A stretch of DNA of 64,000 nt from Haematobacter massiliensis (GTDB lineage: Bacteria > Pseudomonadota > Alphaproteobacteria > Rhodobacterales > Rhodobacteraceae), in contig NZ_JGYG01000001.1 of assembly GCF_000740795.1 (NCBI RefSeq), forward strand, positions 558,001-622,000, in the 5' to 3' direction. The position numbers and the translations under genes were made by a program. The notes under the pieces were generated by a model, which saw only the letters and a list, made by a program, of their open reading frames with translations, had not been told where the DNA came from and ran no database searches. This document shows, piece by piece, positions 36,747-47,901 of this stretch. Every line of letters begins with the position of its first letter. Position 1 is the stretch's first letter.

Positions 36747-37211
36747 ATGACAGTTGAGCCGGACGATATTGCCATCCGTAGCTGGCTGTCAGAGGACATG
36801 CCTGCCTGCCTTGCGATATTCGATAGCAATGTGCCCCGCTTCTTTGCGCCAGCGGAGCGGGAGGCGTTCGAAACTCAGCTGCGGACCATGGATGCCGCGA
36901 CCTATCTGGTGCTCATGTCCAATGGGCGGGTCATGGCCTGCGGTGGCGTCACCGTTGAAGCGCACCGGGCTGTTCTCTCCTGGGGCATGGTCGATCGCAC
37001 CGCTCACGGCCAGGGACTGGGTCGGACGCTCACCGAGGCGCGACTCGCGATCGCGCGGCGCCTGCCGGACATTACAGAGATTGCTCTCGCCACGAGCCAG
37101 CACACCCGCGCGTTCTACGAGCGGTTCGGCTTCACCGCCGAAGCCATCACGCCCGATGGCTTCGGCGAGGGACTTGACCGTTGCGATATGATCCTGAAGC
37201 TACGGGCGTGA
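36747..37211 (+). CDS. GNAT family N-acetyltransferase
   Basis: A 154-residue single-domain acetyltransferase. The acetyl-CoA loop is HGQGLGRTLTEARLAIA and the C-terminal helix pair is ATSQHTRAFYERFGF, both standard for small GNATs. The substrate is unknown. It sits just after the entericidin terminator and converges on lepA. Confidence 0.83.
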   Translation: MTVEPDDIAIRSWLSEDMPACLAIFDSNVPRFFAPAEREAFETQLRTMDAATYLVLMSNGRVMACGGVTVEAHRAVLSWGMVDRTAHGQGLGRTLTEARLAIARRLPDITEIALATSQHTRAFYERFGFTAEAITPDGFGEGLDRCDMILKLRA

Positions 37212-37230
37212 CCGGGCGCAGAGCGCGCGG

Positions 37231-39030
<1,800 letters not shown>

Positions 39031-39251
39031 GGCGCCATATGAGCGGGTTTCGGCAGGCGGTCAAGCGGGCGTCTGATTCGCGCGGGCGGAAGCCGCCCCA
39101 AGGGACCGATCTTGTAGCGAAGCGACGCTGGATCCACTGCATATCGCCTATGGCGGAAAGGTAGCGAAAAGGGTTCTGCCGTGCTAGCGTCATCGGATCA
39201 ACAAATCGGGGGGCGAGACAACGCCACCCCAGGGCGAACGAGGACAGCAGC

Positions 39252-39566
39252 ATGAAATACGTGATTCTGGCCATCGGCATGGCCGTCTCCGGTCTTGCCA
39301 TCGCAACCGGAGCAGAGGCGCGCGGAGCGATAGAAAACGCCTGCCTTGGCTCAGACAGGGGCGCACGGGCGGGAGCCATGTGCAATTGCATCCAGCAGGT
39401 TGCCGACATGACCCTCTCCGGCTCCGACCAACGCCGCGCCGCGCGGTTCTTCAAGGATCCGAACGAAGCGCAGGAAGTCCGCGTGTCGAAGAAGACGTCC
39501 GACAACGAGTTCTGGACACGCTACCGCAGCTTCGGCACCGCCGCTGAGACATACTGCTCCCGCTGA
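39252..39566 (+). CDS. small secreted protein of unknown function
   Basis: A 104-residue protein with a clear signal peptide (about residues 1-23, ending GAEARG). The mature part has four cysteines (ENACLG, MCNCIQQ, YCSR) that could form two disulfides in the periplasm. Similar proteins occur in Rhodobacterales without a known role. The last 46 bases overlap the end of the convergent phosphatase gene. Confidence 0.75.
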   Translation: MKYVILAIGMAVSGLAIATGAEARGAIENACLGSDRGARAGAMCNCIQQVADMTLSGSDQRRAARFFKDPNEAQEVRVSKKTSDNEFWTRYRSFGTAAETYCSR

Positions 39567-40033
39567 GCCGCCGTCTTCCGCTGAAGCGATGCGACGAGAC
39601 CCCTGCACCCGCGTTCGATGAGATCGAGCGCGTGATCGAAGCGGCCATCGGTGTAAGGGTCGGGGATCTGCACGCGAAGCCATCGCCCGGCATGTCGGAG
39701 CAGCAGGCCCGTCTCCGCCGATGACCCGGCGGGGGCCAGACGCCGAACGACAGCGAGATTAGCCCTGTCCATTGCGATCACATGATCGAAGGTGGAGAAA
39801 TCTGCCGCGGCAAGCCGCCGGGACCGGATGCCTTCAAGACTGTAGCCGCGCGCCTCCGTCGCTTCGAAGGCCCGCAGATCTGGCGGCGCGCCCCCGGTCC
39901 AGACGCCGGTGCCCGCACTCTCCGCCAAGACAGCAAGCCCTGCTTCTGCAGCCATCCTGCGAAAGACCCCCTCGGCCATGGGGGAGCGGCAGAGGTTGCC
40001 ATGACAGACGAAAAGGATGCGTTTGACCGGCAT
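39521..40033 (-). CDS. low-molecular-weight protein-tyrosine phosphatase
   Basis: A 170-residue LMW-PTP. The P-loop CHGNLCRS begins at residue 10 (catalytic Cys10, Arg16), and the general acid is in IPDPYTDGRFD. Relatives dephosphorylate tyrosine kinases of exopolysaccharide export or arsenate; with no kinase or ars genes nearby the target is open. It is about 15-20 residues longer than the family norm, and that extension is what overlaps the secreted-protein gene. Confidence 0.88.
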   Translation of the reverse strand: MPVKRILFVCHGNLCRSPMAEGVFRRMAAEAGLAVLAESAGTGVWTGGAPPDLRAFEATEARGYSLEGIRSRRLAAADFSTFDHVIAMDRANLAVVRRLAPAGSSAETGLLLRHAGRWLRVQIPDPYTDGRFDHALDLIERGCRGLVASLQRKTAAQREQYVSAAVPKLR

Positions 40034-40093
40034 GAACGCCCTCCGGTTGTATCGTCATACTGCAGCACGCGCCCTGCCACCGCACAAGCCACC

Positions 40094-40126
40094 AAAAGCG
40101 AAAAGGGCGTCCCGGAGGACGCCCTT
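40094..40126 (-). terminator. rho-independent terminator of the VPLPA-CTERM gene
   Basis: A perfect 10-bp stem (AAGGGCGTCC at 40103-40112 with GGACGCCCTT at 40117-40126, loop CGGA). On the minus strand it is followed by TTCGCTTTT. It is 19 bases past the stop of the minus-strand gene. Confidence 0.8.
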
Positions 40127-40145
40127 GCCACAGTTTATACGATAC

Positions 40146-40919
40146 TCAGGCGTTCTTGCGGCGCCGGAGGAGAGCGATCGCCCCAAGCCCTGCGAGCGAC
40201 AGGGGCAGCGCTGCGGGAAGCGGCACTGTGGAGATCGGCGGGATGATTTCGTCACCCACACCGAAGCGCACGTTGTCGATGTTATAGCCCGCGGGTTCAT
40301 ACCCCACGAGATCGAGGAACACCCCGGCGATCGCCGGTTTCAGGTCGTCTGTGACGAGACCAAGGAACTCGATACCGGTCACGGTGTTCACGACGGTTCC
40401 AAGGATGGAGCCGTCGCGCGCGAAAGCGGTGATGCCGGTGCTGCCCACGGCATCGAAGTAACCCGCTTCGAAGCCCACTCCGGTCTGATCTTCACTGAAC
40501 AGAAGAGCGACCGGCCCATTGAAGCGGGGGGTGCCGCTCAGGGTGGGAGAGGTAGGAAAGGCGCCGTCCGTCGTTATGAACGCGGGCGGCGCGGTGTCGT
40601 CGAGCGTCAGCGGCCCTGTGGGCGAACCGACAATGCAGCCGGTAGGGGAAGCGCCGGGGCAGTCGGTGAAGGGGTCGGCGCTGATCGACTGGCCAACGAA
40701 GTATCCACCGGTATAGACCGTGGGAGAATCCGTACCCCCGCCATAGTCGGCGGGAGTGTAAACGGGATTTTCTGTGCCGTAGGCGAATTCGGAAAAGGTG
40801 AGCTTTCCTGCTGCGGCGGTAAAGTTATCTTCTGTCACGCGGATAACGGCAGCGTTGACAGCAAGGGGAGAAAGCAGAACGAGAGTGGCGGTAGTCGCAA
40901 GAATGGAAACGCGGGTCAT
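40146..40919 (-). CDS. secreted protein with VPLPA-CTERM sorting signal
   Basis: A 257-residue exported protein. The N-terminal signal ends AVNAA. The C-terminus is VPLPAALPLSLAGLGAIALL followed by RRRKNA: a proline motif, a transmembrane helix and a basic cluster, the tripartite VPLPA-CTERM signal handled by an exosortase-type system. The body is Gly/Thr/Asp-rich and predicted beta, compatible with an extracellular matrix or surface role. No exosortase gene lies in the window. It has its own terminator, and its upstream region is unusually AT-rich. Confidence 0.85.
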   Translation of the reverse strand: MTRVSILATTATLVLLSPLAVNAAVIRVTEDNFTAAAGKLTFSEFAYGTENPVYTPADYGGGTDSPTVYTGGYFVGQSISADPFTDCPGASPTGCIVGSPTGPLTLDDTAPPAFITTDGAFPTSPTLSGTPRFNGPVALLFSEDQTGVGFEAGYFDAVGSTGITAFARDGSILGTVVNTVTGIEFLGLVTDDLKPAIAGVFLDLVGYEPAGYNIDNVRFGVGDEIIPPISTVPLPAALPLSLAGLGAIALLRRRKNA

Positions 40920-40979
40920 TTTATAAAACTCCGATAATGCAAAGTACGATGACCGTGCAGCGAGACTACCACGTCCTTG

Positions 40980-40987
40980 TTAACCAT
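40980..40987 (+). promoter_or_regulatory. possible CtrA half-site
   Basis: TTAACCAT matches the half-site form recognised by the cell-cycle regulator CtrA in other alphaproteobacteria. It lies between the divergent VPLPA-CTERM and cobB genes. The second TTAA at seven bases distance is absent (GTGA instead), so this is weak. Confidence 0.22.
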
Positions 40988-41048
40988 AAAGTGAAATACA
41001 GTCGGTTTCCGGGAAATATTTAAAAGTATGCGCGACAGGAGCATAGAC

Positions 41049-41738
41049 ATGCGTATCGTCATCCTGACGGGGGCGGGGATCTCCGCCGAAAGCGGGCTCA
41101 GAACCTTTCGCGATTCGGATGGTCTTTGGGAAGATCATCGCATCGAGGATGTGGCGACGCCCGAAGCCTTCACCCGCAACCCGCATCTTGTGCAGACCTT
41201 CTATAACGCCCGCCGCCGCACCTCGCGCGCGGCTGTGCCCAACCTCGCCCATGCGGCGCTCGCGCGGCTGGAGGCGATGCTGCCGGGTGAGGTGATGATC
41301 GTCACGCAGAACGTCGACGACCTGCACGAACGGGCAGGATCGCGGAATGTGCTTCATATGCACGGATCGCTGGAAGGAGCGCTCTGCGCGGCCTGTGCCC
41401 ATCGTTGGGCAGCACCTGCGATCATGGCGGTAGAGGAGGTCTGCCCGGCCTGTGGCGCGCCGGCCGGACGCCCGGATATCGTGTGGTTCGGAGAATATCC
41501 CTATCACATGGAGGAGATCTGGAACGCCCTCCGGAAGGCGGAGATCTTTGTCGCCATCGGCACCTCCGGCAATGTCTATCCGGCGGCGGCCTTTGTGCAG
41601 GATGCGGCCCGCGCAGGCGCATATACGATCGAACTCAACCTGGAAGCTTCCGCCACCCATTCGGATTTCGATGAGACGCGGCAAGGCCTTGCCACCGAGA
41701 TCGTGCCCTCCTGGGTAGAGGAGCTGCTGAAGCGCTAG
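41049..41738 (+). CDS. cobB: NAD-dependent sirtuin deacylase
   Basis: A 229-residue class III sirtuin. [10 protein letters not shown] at 9-17 binds [15 protein letters not shown] carries the ribose contacts, and His105 (MHGSLEG) is catalytic. Zinc cysteines are at 113, 116, 132 and 135. Tyr52 and Arg55 (FYNARRR) are the pair that accepts succinyl and other acidic acyl groups, so desuccinylase as well as deacetylase activity is expected. ATG 41049 follows CAGGAG. The stop codon shares three bases with the convergent dapB stop. Confidence 0.93.
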   Translation: MRIVILTGAGISAESGLRTFRDSDGLWEDHRIEDVATPEAFTRNPHLVQTFYNARRRTSRAAVPNLAHAALARLEAMLPGEVMIVTQNVDDLHERAGSRNVLHMHGSLEGALCAACAHRWAAPAIMAVEEVCPACGAPAGRPDIVWFGEYPYHMEEIWNALRKAEIFVAIGTSGNVYPAAAFVQDAARAGAYTIELNLEASATHSDFDETRQGLATEIVPSWVEELLKR

Positions 41739-42562
41739 AGCCCGAGCACATCCGCCATCGTGTATTCTCCGGGCGCCTTCCCCTGCCCCCAGAGCGCGGC
41801 GTGCAGCGCGCCCCGCGCAAAGATCGCGCGGTCCGTGGCGACATGCCGGAGGATCACGCGCTCTCCCGGACCGGCGAAGATCACGTCATGCTCGCCCACG
41901 ACATCTCCGCCCCGAACAGCGGAAAACCCGATATGGCCCGGCTCCCGAGCCCCGGTGATTCCGTCGCGCCCCCGGTCAGAGACATCGGCGAGCGCCACGC
42001 CACGCCCCTCCGCCGCGGCCTCTCCCAGCATCAGCGCGGTGCCGGAGGGTGCGTCCACCTTGTGGCGGTGATGCATCTCCACGATCTCGATATCGAATTC
42101 CGGCCCCAGTGCCTGCGCCACCTTGCGGGTCAGGCCGAGCAGCAGGTTCACGCCGAGGCTCATGTTACCTGCGCGAATGATCGTCGCATGGCGCGCGGCG
42201 GCGGCAATCCGGGCCAGATCGCCGGCTTCCAGACCGGTGGTCCCGATGACATGGACGGCACGCGCCTGCGCGGCCAGCGCGGCGAATTCCACGGTCGCGG
42301 CCGGAGAGGTGAAGTCGATCACCGCCTGCGCTCGCGCGAATGCGGGCAAGGGGTCGTCCTCGACGATCACGCCCACCGGATCGCGGCCCAGCAGACGGCC
42401 GATATCCTCACCCACCGCCGCACCACCGGGCCGTTCCAGGCCGCCCACCAGCCGCATGTCCGGGCTGTCGAGCACCAGGGCCGCGAGCGTCCGCCCCATC
42501 CGCCCGGATACCCCCGTGACGACCACGCCGGGCCGGGTTTCGCCTGCTTCGAGTTCCGTCAT
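41735..42562 (-). CDS. dapB: 4-hydroxy-tetrahydrodipicolinate reductase
   Basis: Reduces the cyclic dipicolinate precursor in the diaminopimelate/lysine pathway, needed for peptidoglycan. The 275-residue enzyme has the NAD(P) loop [10 protein letters not shown] (about 15-24) and the catalytic block [18 protein letters not shown] 42562 is the family start; a longer frame upstream is ignored. It is divergent from rbfA with 93 bases between them. Confidence 0.95.
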   Translation of the reverse strand: MTELEAGETRPGVVVTGVSGRMGRTLAALVLDSPDMRLVGGLERPGGAAVGEDIGRLLGRDPVGVIVEDDPLPAFARAQAVIDFTSPAATVEFAALAAQARAVHVIGTTGLEAGDLARIAAAARHATIIRAGNMSLGVNLLLGLTRKVAQALGPEFDIEIVEMHHRHKVDAPSGTALMLGEAAAEGRGVALADVSDRGRDGITGAREPGHIGFSAVRGGDVVGEHDVIFAGPGERVILRHVATDRAIFARGALHAALWGQGKAPGEYTMADVLGL

Positions 42563-42655
42563 CACGCCCTCCGTTTGCCTCTCCCTAACCGGCAGGCGCA
42601 GTCTTGGCAAACCGGCGCATTGCGGGCGGCCCTCGCATGACCTAGATGGAGGATC

Positions 42656-43099
42656 ATGGCACAGAAGCGCACACCTCGGGATTCACACAGGGGCTCCGGC
42701 CCCTCGCAACGCCAGCTCCGTGTCGGCGAGCTGATCCGCCGCACCTTGTCGGAGGTGCTGGCGCGCGGCGACATCCATGATCCGGACCTGTCCCGCATGT
42801 CGATCACCGTGGCGGAGGTCAGCACCTCCCCCGATCTGCATGTCGCGACGGCCTATGTCATGCCGCTCGGCGGTGCAGGACAGGAGGAGGCTCTGGCCGC
42901 CCTCCGCCGCAACCGGCATGAGCTTCGCCGCTTGGTCGCTTCCGGCCTGTCGCTGAAATTCGCGCCGGAGCTGCGGTTCACGCTGGACGAGACCTTCGAC
43001 CGGATGGACGAGACCCGTCGCCTTTTCGCCCGCGATGACGTGCGCCGCGATCTGGAGAGTGATGAGGAAGACGACAGGGACGATGACCGGCAGGATTGA
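42656..43099 (+). CDS. rbfA: 30S ribosome-binding factor
   Basis: A 147-residue KH-fold protein that helps mature the 5' end of 16S rRNA and supports growth in the cold. The N-terminal [19 protein letters not shown] and the later AAYVMPLGG-like and [14 protein letters not shown] segments are characteristic. A strongly acidic C-terminal tail ([16 protein letters not shown]) is typical of alphaproteobacterial RbfA. The next gene starts inside its last 17 bases. Confidence 0.94.
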   Translation: MAQKRTPRDSHRGSGPSQRQLRVGELIRRTLSEVLARGDIHDPDLSRMSITVAEVSTSPDLHVATAYVMPLGGAGQEEALAALRRNRHELRRLVASGLSLKFAPELRFTLDETFDRMDETRRLFARDDVRRDLESDEEDDRDDDRQD

Positions 43100-43859
43100 G
43101 GGGCCCTTCGCGCCTGTCCTGCTCTTCCTCGCCGCCCTGATGAGCCTCATCCCCGTTGCTGCTCCCGCAGCAGCGGCGCCCTGCGAGCGGATGACGTTCG
43201 AGGGCGAGGATTACGTGCTGTGCACCGTGCCAAAGGGCGCCGACCTTCGCGTGTGGCACAGTGATGCCTCCGGCAGCCTCTATGGCTCTTTCCGGCGGAT
43301 CGACAATGACCTGCGGATGGAGGGGCGGCGTCTCGGCTTTGCCATGAACGGCGGCATGTATCACGCCGACCGTGCGCCTGTCGGGCTGCTTGTGACGGAA
43401 GGCGTCGAGCACACTCCCCTCGTCACAGGCGCGAGCACGGGCAATTTCGGCATGCTGCCGAATGGCCTCTTCTGCATCGGCGAGAGCGGCTTCGCCGTTG
43501 TCGAGAGCCGGGCCTTTGCCCGCCATCCCCTGCCCTGCAGCTTTGCCACCCAGTCCGGGCCCATGCTCGTGATCGACGGCAAGCTGCATCCCCGTTTCCT
43601 GCCCGACAGCGACTCCCGCTTCATCCGCAACGGTGTCGGTGTCCGCCAGGATGGGACTGCGGTATTCGCGATCTCCGATCGACCCGTGACCTTCTATGAG
43701 TTCGGCCGGCTGTTCCTAGACGGATTGAAGACACCGAACGCCCTTTACCTCGACGGCAAGATCTCCCGGCTCTATGCCCCCGCGCTCCGGCGCAACGACT
43801 TCGGCTTTCCGATGGGCCCGATCCTCGGGCTGGTCACGGCGGAGAACGCCGACGATTGA
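43083..43859 (+). CDS. phosphodiester glycosidase family protein (NAGPA/DUF2233)
   Basis: A 258-residue exported protein. The N-terminus has a hydrophobic signal ([19 protein letters not shown]). The DUF2233/NAGPA core includes [32 protein letters not shown] and [12 protein letters not shown]. Relatives cleave sugar-phosphodiester linkages; the bacterial substrate is unknown, possibly cell-envelope glycans. It overlaps rbfA by 17 bases and precedes truB by 57, so it is embedded in a translation operon despite an envelope role. Confidence 0.88.
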   Translation: MTGRIEGPFAPVLLFLAALMSLIPVAAPAAAAPCERMTFEGEDYVLCTVPKGADLRVWHSDASGSLYGSFRRIDNDLRMEGRRLGFAMNGGMYHADRAPVGLLVTEGVEHTPLVTGASTGNFGMLPNGLFCIGESGFAVVESRAFARHPLPCSFATQSGPMLVIDGKLHPRFLPDSDSRFIRNGVGVRQDGTAVFAISDRPVTFYEFGRLFLDGLKTPNALYLDGKISRLYAPALRRNDFGFPMGPILGLVTAENADD

Positions 43860-43916
43860 CGACCCGGTCCGCGGGCGCTAGCAAGCCCGCTTTCGGAAAC
43901 AGGGAAGGAGCGGAGC

Positions 43917-44825
43917 TTGGCACGGCGCAAGGGACGCAACATTTCGGGTTGGCTCGTGGTGGACAAGCCTGCGGGCATCACCTCCACCGCGGTAGTCAAC
44001 AAGGTCCGCTGGGCGCTTGACGCAAAGAAGGCAGGCCATGCGGGAACGCTCGACCCGGCAGCGACAGGGGTTCTCGCCATCGCCTTGGGAGAGGCGACCA
44101 AGACCGTGCCCTATGTCACGGACGCGCTGAAATGCTACCGCTTCTCCATCCGCCTCGGTGCCGCGACGAACACAGACGACGCGGAGGGAGAGGTCATAGC
44201 CACTTCCGCCAATCGCCCGACGGATGCCGATATCGCCGCCGCGCTCCCGGCCTTCAGGGGAGAGATCATGCAGGTGCCGCCGCAGTTTTCCGCTGTGAAG
44301 GTGGACGGCGAGCGCGCCTATGCGCTGGCGCGCGAGGGCGAGGAGATGGAGCTCGCCGCCCGCCCGCTCTGGGTCGAGAGCCTTGAGATCGTTCTGCGGC
44401 CCGATGCGGATCACGTGGAACTGGAGATGGTCTGCGGCAAGGGCGGCTATGTCCGGTCGATCGCACGTGATCTCGGGCAGGCTCTGGGCTGCTACGGCCA
44501 TGTCGAATGGCTGCGCCGCGTCTGGTCCGGGCCGTTCGAGGCCGAGAAGGGCGTCACCATGGACCGGATCGAGGAGCTGGCCCGGAAACCGGAGCTGGAC
44601 GCCCTCGTCCAGCCGCTGGAGGAGGGGTTGGAGGATCTGCCGGAACTGCGGGCGACGCCGGAGGGTGCCGCCAGACTGCGCAACGGCAACCCTGGCATCG
44701 TCCTTCCCACTTCCGATGTGGAATATGGGGAGGAGGCATGGGCCTCCTTCGAGGGGCAGGCGGTCGCCGTCGGCACCTACCGGAGCGGTGAGCTGCATCC
44801 GGTGCGCGTCTTCAACCGGGACTAA
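43917..44825 (+). CDS. truB: tRNA pseudouridine(55) synthase
   Basis: Isomerises U55 in the T-loop of tRNAs. A 302-residue TruB with [13 protein letters not shown] at the start and the catalytic Asp46 in [11 protein letters not shown]. The start is TTG at 43917, nine bases after GGGAAGGAG; no ATG is available near the family start, so use of the rare TTG is well supported. rpsO, often next, is missing; a terminator follows. Confidence 0.95.
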   Translation: MARRKGRNISGWLVVDKPAGITSTAVVNKVRWALDAKKAGHAGTLDPAATGVLAIALGEATKTVPYVTDALKCYRFSIRLGAATNTDDAEGEVIATSANRPTDADIAAALPAFRGEIMQVPPQFSAVKVDGERAYALAREGEEMELAARPLWVESLEIVLRPDADHVELEMVCGKGGYVRSIARDLGQALGCYGHVEWLRRVWSGPFEAEKGVTMDRIEELARKPELDALVQPLEEGLEDLPELRATPEGAARLRNGNPGIVLPTSDVEYGEEAWASFEGQAVAVGTYRSGELHPVRVFNRD

Positions 44826-44830
44826 CGATC

Positions 44831-44857
44831 AAGGGCGGCCGTGATGGCCGCCCTTTT
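44831..44857 (+). terminator. rho-independent terminator of truB
   Basis: A perfect 10-bp stem (AAGGGCGGCC at 44831-44840 with GGCCGCCCTT at 44846-44855, loop GTGAT) running into TTTTC. It lies five bases after the truB stop, before the convergent DUF475 gene. Confidence 0.85.
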
Positions 44858-44862
44858 CACTG

Positions 44863-45975
44863 TTACAGCCGGTCGCCCTGCGGGCCGGAGGGCGAAGCAT
44901 CCGAATGCTCCGGATGACGCCGGTTGTACATGATCGAGGACCACAGCGAGATCCCGATCAACGCCGCGCCCCCAAGCCCGGTGATGACCTCCGGGATATG
45001 CACGAGCGACTGCACATACATGATGACCGACAGGATCAGGATCGCGTAGAACGCCCCGTGCTCCAGGTAGCGGAAATGGGCGAGCGTGCCCTTCTCCACC
45101 AGCATGATGGTCATGGAGCGGACATACATCGCCCCGATGCCCAGACCGATGGCAATGACGAACAGGTTGTTGGTGAGCGCGAACGCTCCGATCACCCCGT
45201 CGAAGGAGAAGCTGGCGTCCAGCACCTCAAGATAGATGAAGGCGCCCAGCCCGCCCTTGGCGGCGGCCGACATCGTCTCCTCGCGCTTGTCCAGCACACC
45301 ACCGACCACCTCCACGAGCAGGAAGGTCAGAAGACCCCAGACCGCCGCGTGAAAGAAGGTGTTCGCCGCGACCGGGCCAAGGTCCGGATCGGACTGGATG
45401 ATGCGGGAGAAGGCCAGCATGATGATGAGAACGACCGCGATCTCGATCCCCTTGACGGAGGAATAGCGCGCGGCCTTTTCCTCAACCCACCTGACCCAGT
45501 GCACGTCCTTCTCGTGGTTGAAGAAGAAGGTCAGGCCGACCATCATCAGGAAGGTGCCGCCGAAGGCCGCGATGGGAAGATGCGCATCATGCATGATGCG
45601 GGAGTATTCCTCGGGCTGGCTCGCCGCCATGACGAGCGCCTGCCAGGGGCCGACCTTGGCCGCGATGACGACGATCAGCAGCGGGAACACGATCCGCATC
45701 CCGAAGACGGCGATCAGGATACCCCAGGTCAGGAAGCGGTGCTGCCACTCCGGGGTCATGTCCTTCAGCTTGTTCGCGTTCACGATGGCATTGTCGAAGG
45801 AGAGCGAGATCTCCAGCACCGCCAGCACACAGCAGATGAAGAAGACCGACAGCATCCCCTGCGTCGTCCCGGTTGTCTGCCAGCCCAGCCACGCGCCCAG
45901 CCCGAGACCGAGTGCCGTGACGATGAAAGCCCATTTGAAATAGGAGAGCGTGTTCTTGTGGCTCGCGTCGCTCAT
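44863..45975 (-). CDS. DUF475 integral membrane protein (TerC-related)
   Basis: A 370-residue inner-membrane protein with about nine hydrophobic segments. It has the paired acidic motifs of the TerC superfamily: EISLSFDNAIVNANKL near the start and EVLDASFSFDGVIGAFALTN in the second half, whose in-membrane aspartates are expected to contact metal. TerC/Alx relatives are linked to manganese export and tellurite resistance, so metal transport is a reasonable inference. ATG 45975 is taken over an upstream in-frame start. A structured leader of about 190 bases lies upstream. Confidence 0.88.
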   Translation of the reverse strand: MSDASHKNTLSYFKWAFIVTALGLGLGAWLGWQTTGTTQGMLSVFFICCVLAVLEISLSFDNAIVNANKLKDMTPEWQHRFLTWGILIAVFGMRIVFPLLIVVIAAKVGPWQALVMAASQPEEYSRIMHDAHLPIAAFGGTFLMMVGLTFFFNHEKDVHWVRWVEEKAARYSSVKGIEIAVVLIIMLAFSRIIQSDPDLGPVAANTFFHAAVWGLLTFLLVEVVGGVLDKREETMSAAAKGGLGAFIYLEVLDASFSFDGVIGAFALTNNLFVIAIGLGIGAMYVRSMTIMLVEKGTLAHFRYLEHGAFYAILILSVIMYVQSLVHIPEVITGLGGAALIGISLWSSIMYNRRHPEHSDASPSGPQGDRL

Positions 45976-46170
45976 CCGCGCAGCTCCCCGTGGCCAAACG
46001 CGCAAGCGCAGGCCCGGCCCGCCGCTGCACGACCGTTGGTCGCGTTGTTCATGTGTTCATAGTTCCGCCGGCTGTTTCCACAGCGGCACCGACATCGCGA
46101 GAGCGCCGATGAACTCTCGCCAGAGGGGCCCGGTACCGGTTTCCGCACCGGGAGCTTCCCCTCCGGCGCT
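45976..46170 (-). promoter_or_regulatory. candidate structured RNA leader of the DUF475 gene
   Basis: Several dyads are packed here. GAGGGGCCCGGT (46123-46134) pairs with ACCGGG (46147-46152) and CCCCTC (46158-46163) with one bulge. GTTCAT (46055-46060) pairs with ATGAAC (46109-46114), while GCGAGAG and CTCTCGC at about 46097-46120 form a rival hairpin using the same bases. Alternative folds of this kind are typical of riboswitch-like leaders. TerC-type genes are often under the yybP-ykoY manganese riboswitch, but I cannot match its consensus here. Confidence 0.35.
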
Positions 46171-46563
46171 GCGCAAACACGTAGCAAAACACCGTCCTGC
46201 GTCAACCTGCCCCATGCATGTTTTTTGATCTGCCGTGATCCCGCGTGAAAACCGGCAGGAGAGTCTTGCGTGAAGGCGACGCTTTGTCGAAGAAAATTGC
46301 TTCACGCACATATTATAAGCTTCTCCGCTTCAGAAGCGCCCACAAAATGTGCATCTCAGGTGGGGCGGTTGGCGGCTCTTCCAGAATCCTTTGCCGGCTG
46401 GCAGCGGCGTGGCAAGGCTCCGTCATCCCGCCGGAATGCGGGACCGGGATAACGCCGCGCCATTGCGGCGGACCGCGGGACAACAACAACGGGGGGAGAC
46501 GAACGGCGGTCGCGTGCGGCGCGTCGTGCGGACTGCCGCCATCGACCGGGAGTATTGAACAGA
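46171..46563. other. urtA upstream region, no gene recognised
   Basis: This stretch upstream of urtA has no convincing gene and carries a locally AT-rich part around 46290-46330. It should hold the urt promoter and, at its left end, that of DUF475. I looked for a sigma-54 (nitrogen-control) promoter and found only the poor candidate TGGCAGCGGCGTGGCA near 46398. Confidence 0.4.
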
Positions 46564-47844
46564 ATGAAATTGGGACAATCCCTTCTGGCGGCAGCAGCGC
46601 TGGCCGCCGTCTTTGGTGCGCCTGTTCGCGCCCAGGAAGACACGATCAAGGTCGGCATCCTGCATTCGCTTTCCGGCACGATGGCGATCTCGGAGACGAC
46701 GCTGAAAGACGTCATGCTCATGCTGATCGAGGAGCAGAACGAGAAGGGTGGCCTGCTCGGCAAGAAGCTGGAGCCGGTCGTCGTGGACATCGCCTCCAAC
46801 TGGCCGCTCGCTGCGGAGAAGGCGCGGCAGCTGCTGGAGACGGACAAGGTCGCCGCCGTGTTCGGCTGCTGGACCTCCGTCTGCCGCAAATCCGTGCTGC
46901 CGGTGTTCGAGGAGCTGAACGGCCTGCTCTTCTACCCGGTCCAGTATGAAGGCGAGGAAAGCCAGCGCAACGTGTTCTACACCGGCGCGGCACCGAACCA
47001 GCAGGCGATCCCCGCGGTCGACTATCTGGCCGAGAACGAGGGCGTCGAGCGCTGGGTTCTGGCGGGGACCGACTACGTCTATCCGCGCACGACCAACAAG
47101 ATCCTTGAGCAATATCTCAAGGACAAGGGCGTCGCCGCCGAAGACATCATGATCAACTACACGCCCTTCGGCCATTCCGACTGGCAGACCATCGTCTCCG
47201 ACATCAAGAAGTTCGGCTCAGCCGGCAAGAAGACGGCCGTCGTCTCGACCATCAACGGCGATGCGAACGTGCCCTTCTACAAGGAGCTCGGCAACCAGGG
47301 CATCAAGGCCGAAGACATCCCCGTGGTGGCCTTCTCTGTCGGTGAGGAAGAGCTCGCCGGGCTCGACACCGCGCCGCTGGTCGGCCACCTCGCAGCCTGG
47401 AACTACTTCATGTCGGTGGACACACCTGAGAACGCGGCCTTCATCGAAGGCTGGCACAAGTTCATCAAGGACGAAAAACGCGTCACCAACGACCCGATGG
47501 AGGCCCATTACATCGGCTTCAACATGTGGGTGAAGGCGGTCGAGGCCTCTGGCACCACAGATCCGGACGCGATCATCGAGAACATCGTCGGCGTCGCAGT
47601 ACCGAACCTGACGGGCGGCATCGCCTCCATGGGCGAAAATCACCACGTCACCAAACCAGTGCTGGTCGGCGAGATTCAGGCGGACGGCCAGTTCGACGTG
47701 GTCTGGGAAACCCCCGGGCTGGTTCTCGGCGACGAATGGTCCGATTTCCTGCCGGAATCGAAGCCGCTGATCTCGGTGTGGCGGGCACCGCTGAACTGCG
47801 GGAACTTCAACACCGAAACCAAGACCTGCGGTGGCGCCAACTGA
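46564..47844 (+). CDS. urtA: urea ABC transporter, substrate-binding protein
   Basis: A 426-residue periplasmic binding protein of the Leu/Ile/Val-type group. A signal peptide (about 1-22, ending PVRAQ) is followed by DTIKVGILHSLSGTMAISE, and CWTSVCRKSVLPVFE and LFYPVQYEGEE are characteristic of UrtA rather than amino-acid binders. It hands urea to the UrtBC channel. The start ATG 46564 is preferred to an in-frame TTG nine bases upstream. First gene of urtABCDE. Confidence 0.94.
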   Translation: MKLGQSLLAAAALAAVFGAPVRAQEDTIKVGILHSLSGTMAISETTLKDVMLMLIEEQNEKGGLLGKKLEPVVVDIASNWPLAAEKARQLLETDKVAAVFGCWTSVCRKSVLPVFEELNGLLFYPVQYEGEESQRNVFYTGAAPNQQAIPAVDYLAENEGVERWVLAGTDYVYPRTTNKILEQYLKDKGVAAEDIMINYTPFGHSDWQTIVSDIKKFGSAGKKTAVVSTINGDANVPFYKELGNQGIKAEDIPVVAFSVGEEELAGLDTAPLVGHLAAWNYFMSVDTPENAAFIEGWHKFIKDEKRVTNDPMEAHYIGFNMWVKAVEASGTTDPDAIIENIVGVAVPNLTGGIASMGENHHVTKPVLVGEIQADGQFDVVWETPGLVLGDEWSDFLPESKPLISVWRAPLNCGNFNTETKTCGGAN

Positions 47845-47901
47845 TCCGCTTGTCGCGGCGCGCGCCTTTCCGCGCGCCGCATGTATTTCCGGGACAGGTG
47901 C

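Noticed and set aside
46123-46163. Rho-independent terminator in the DUF475 leader
   Set aside because: The GC-rich stem has no T-run on either strand and lies upstream of genes on both sides, so it is treated as part of a structured leader instead.
46395-46415. Sigma-54 promoter upstream of urtA
   Set aside because: TGGCA is present but the expected TTGC(A/T) ten bases further is TGGCA; the key -12 bases do not fit.
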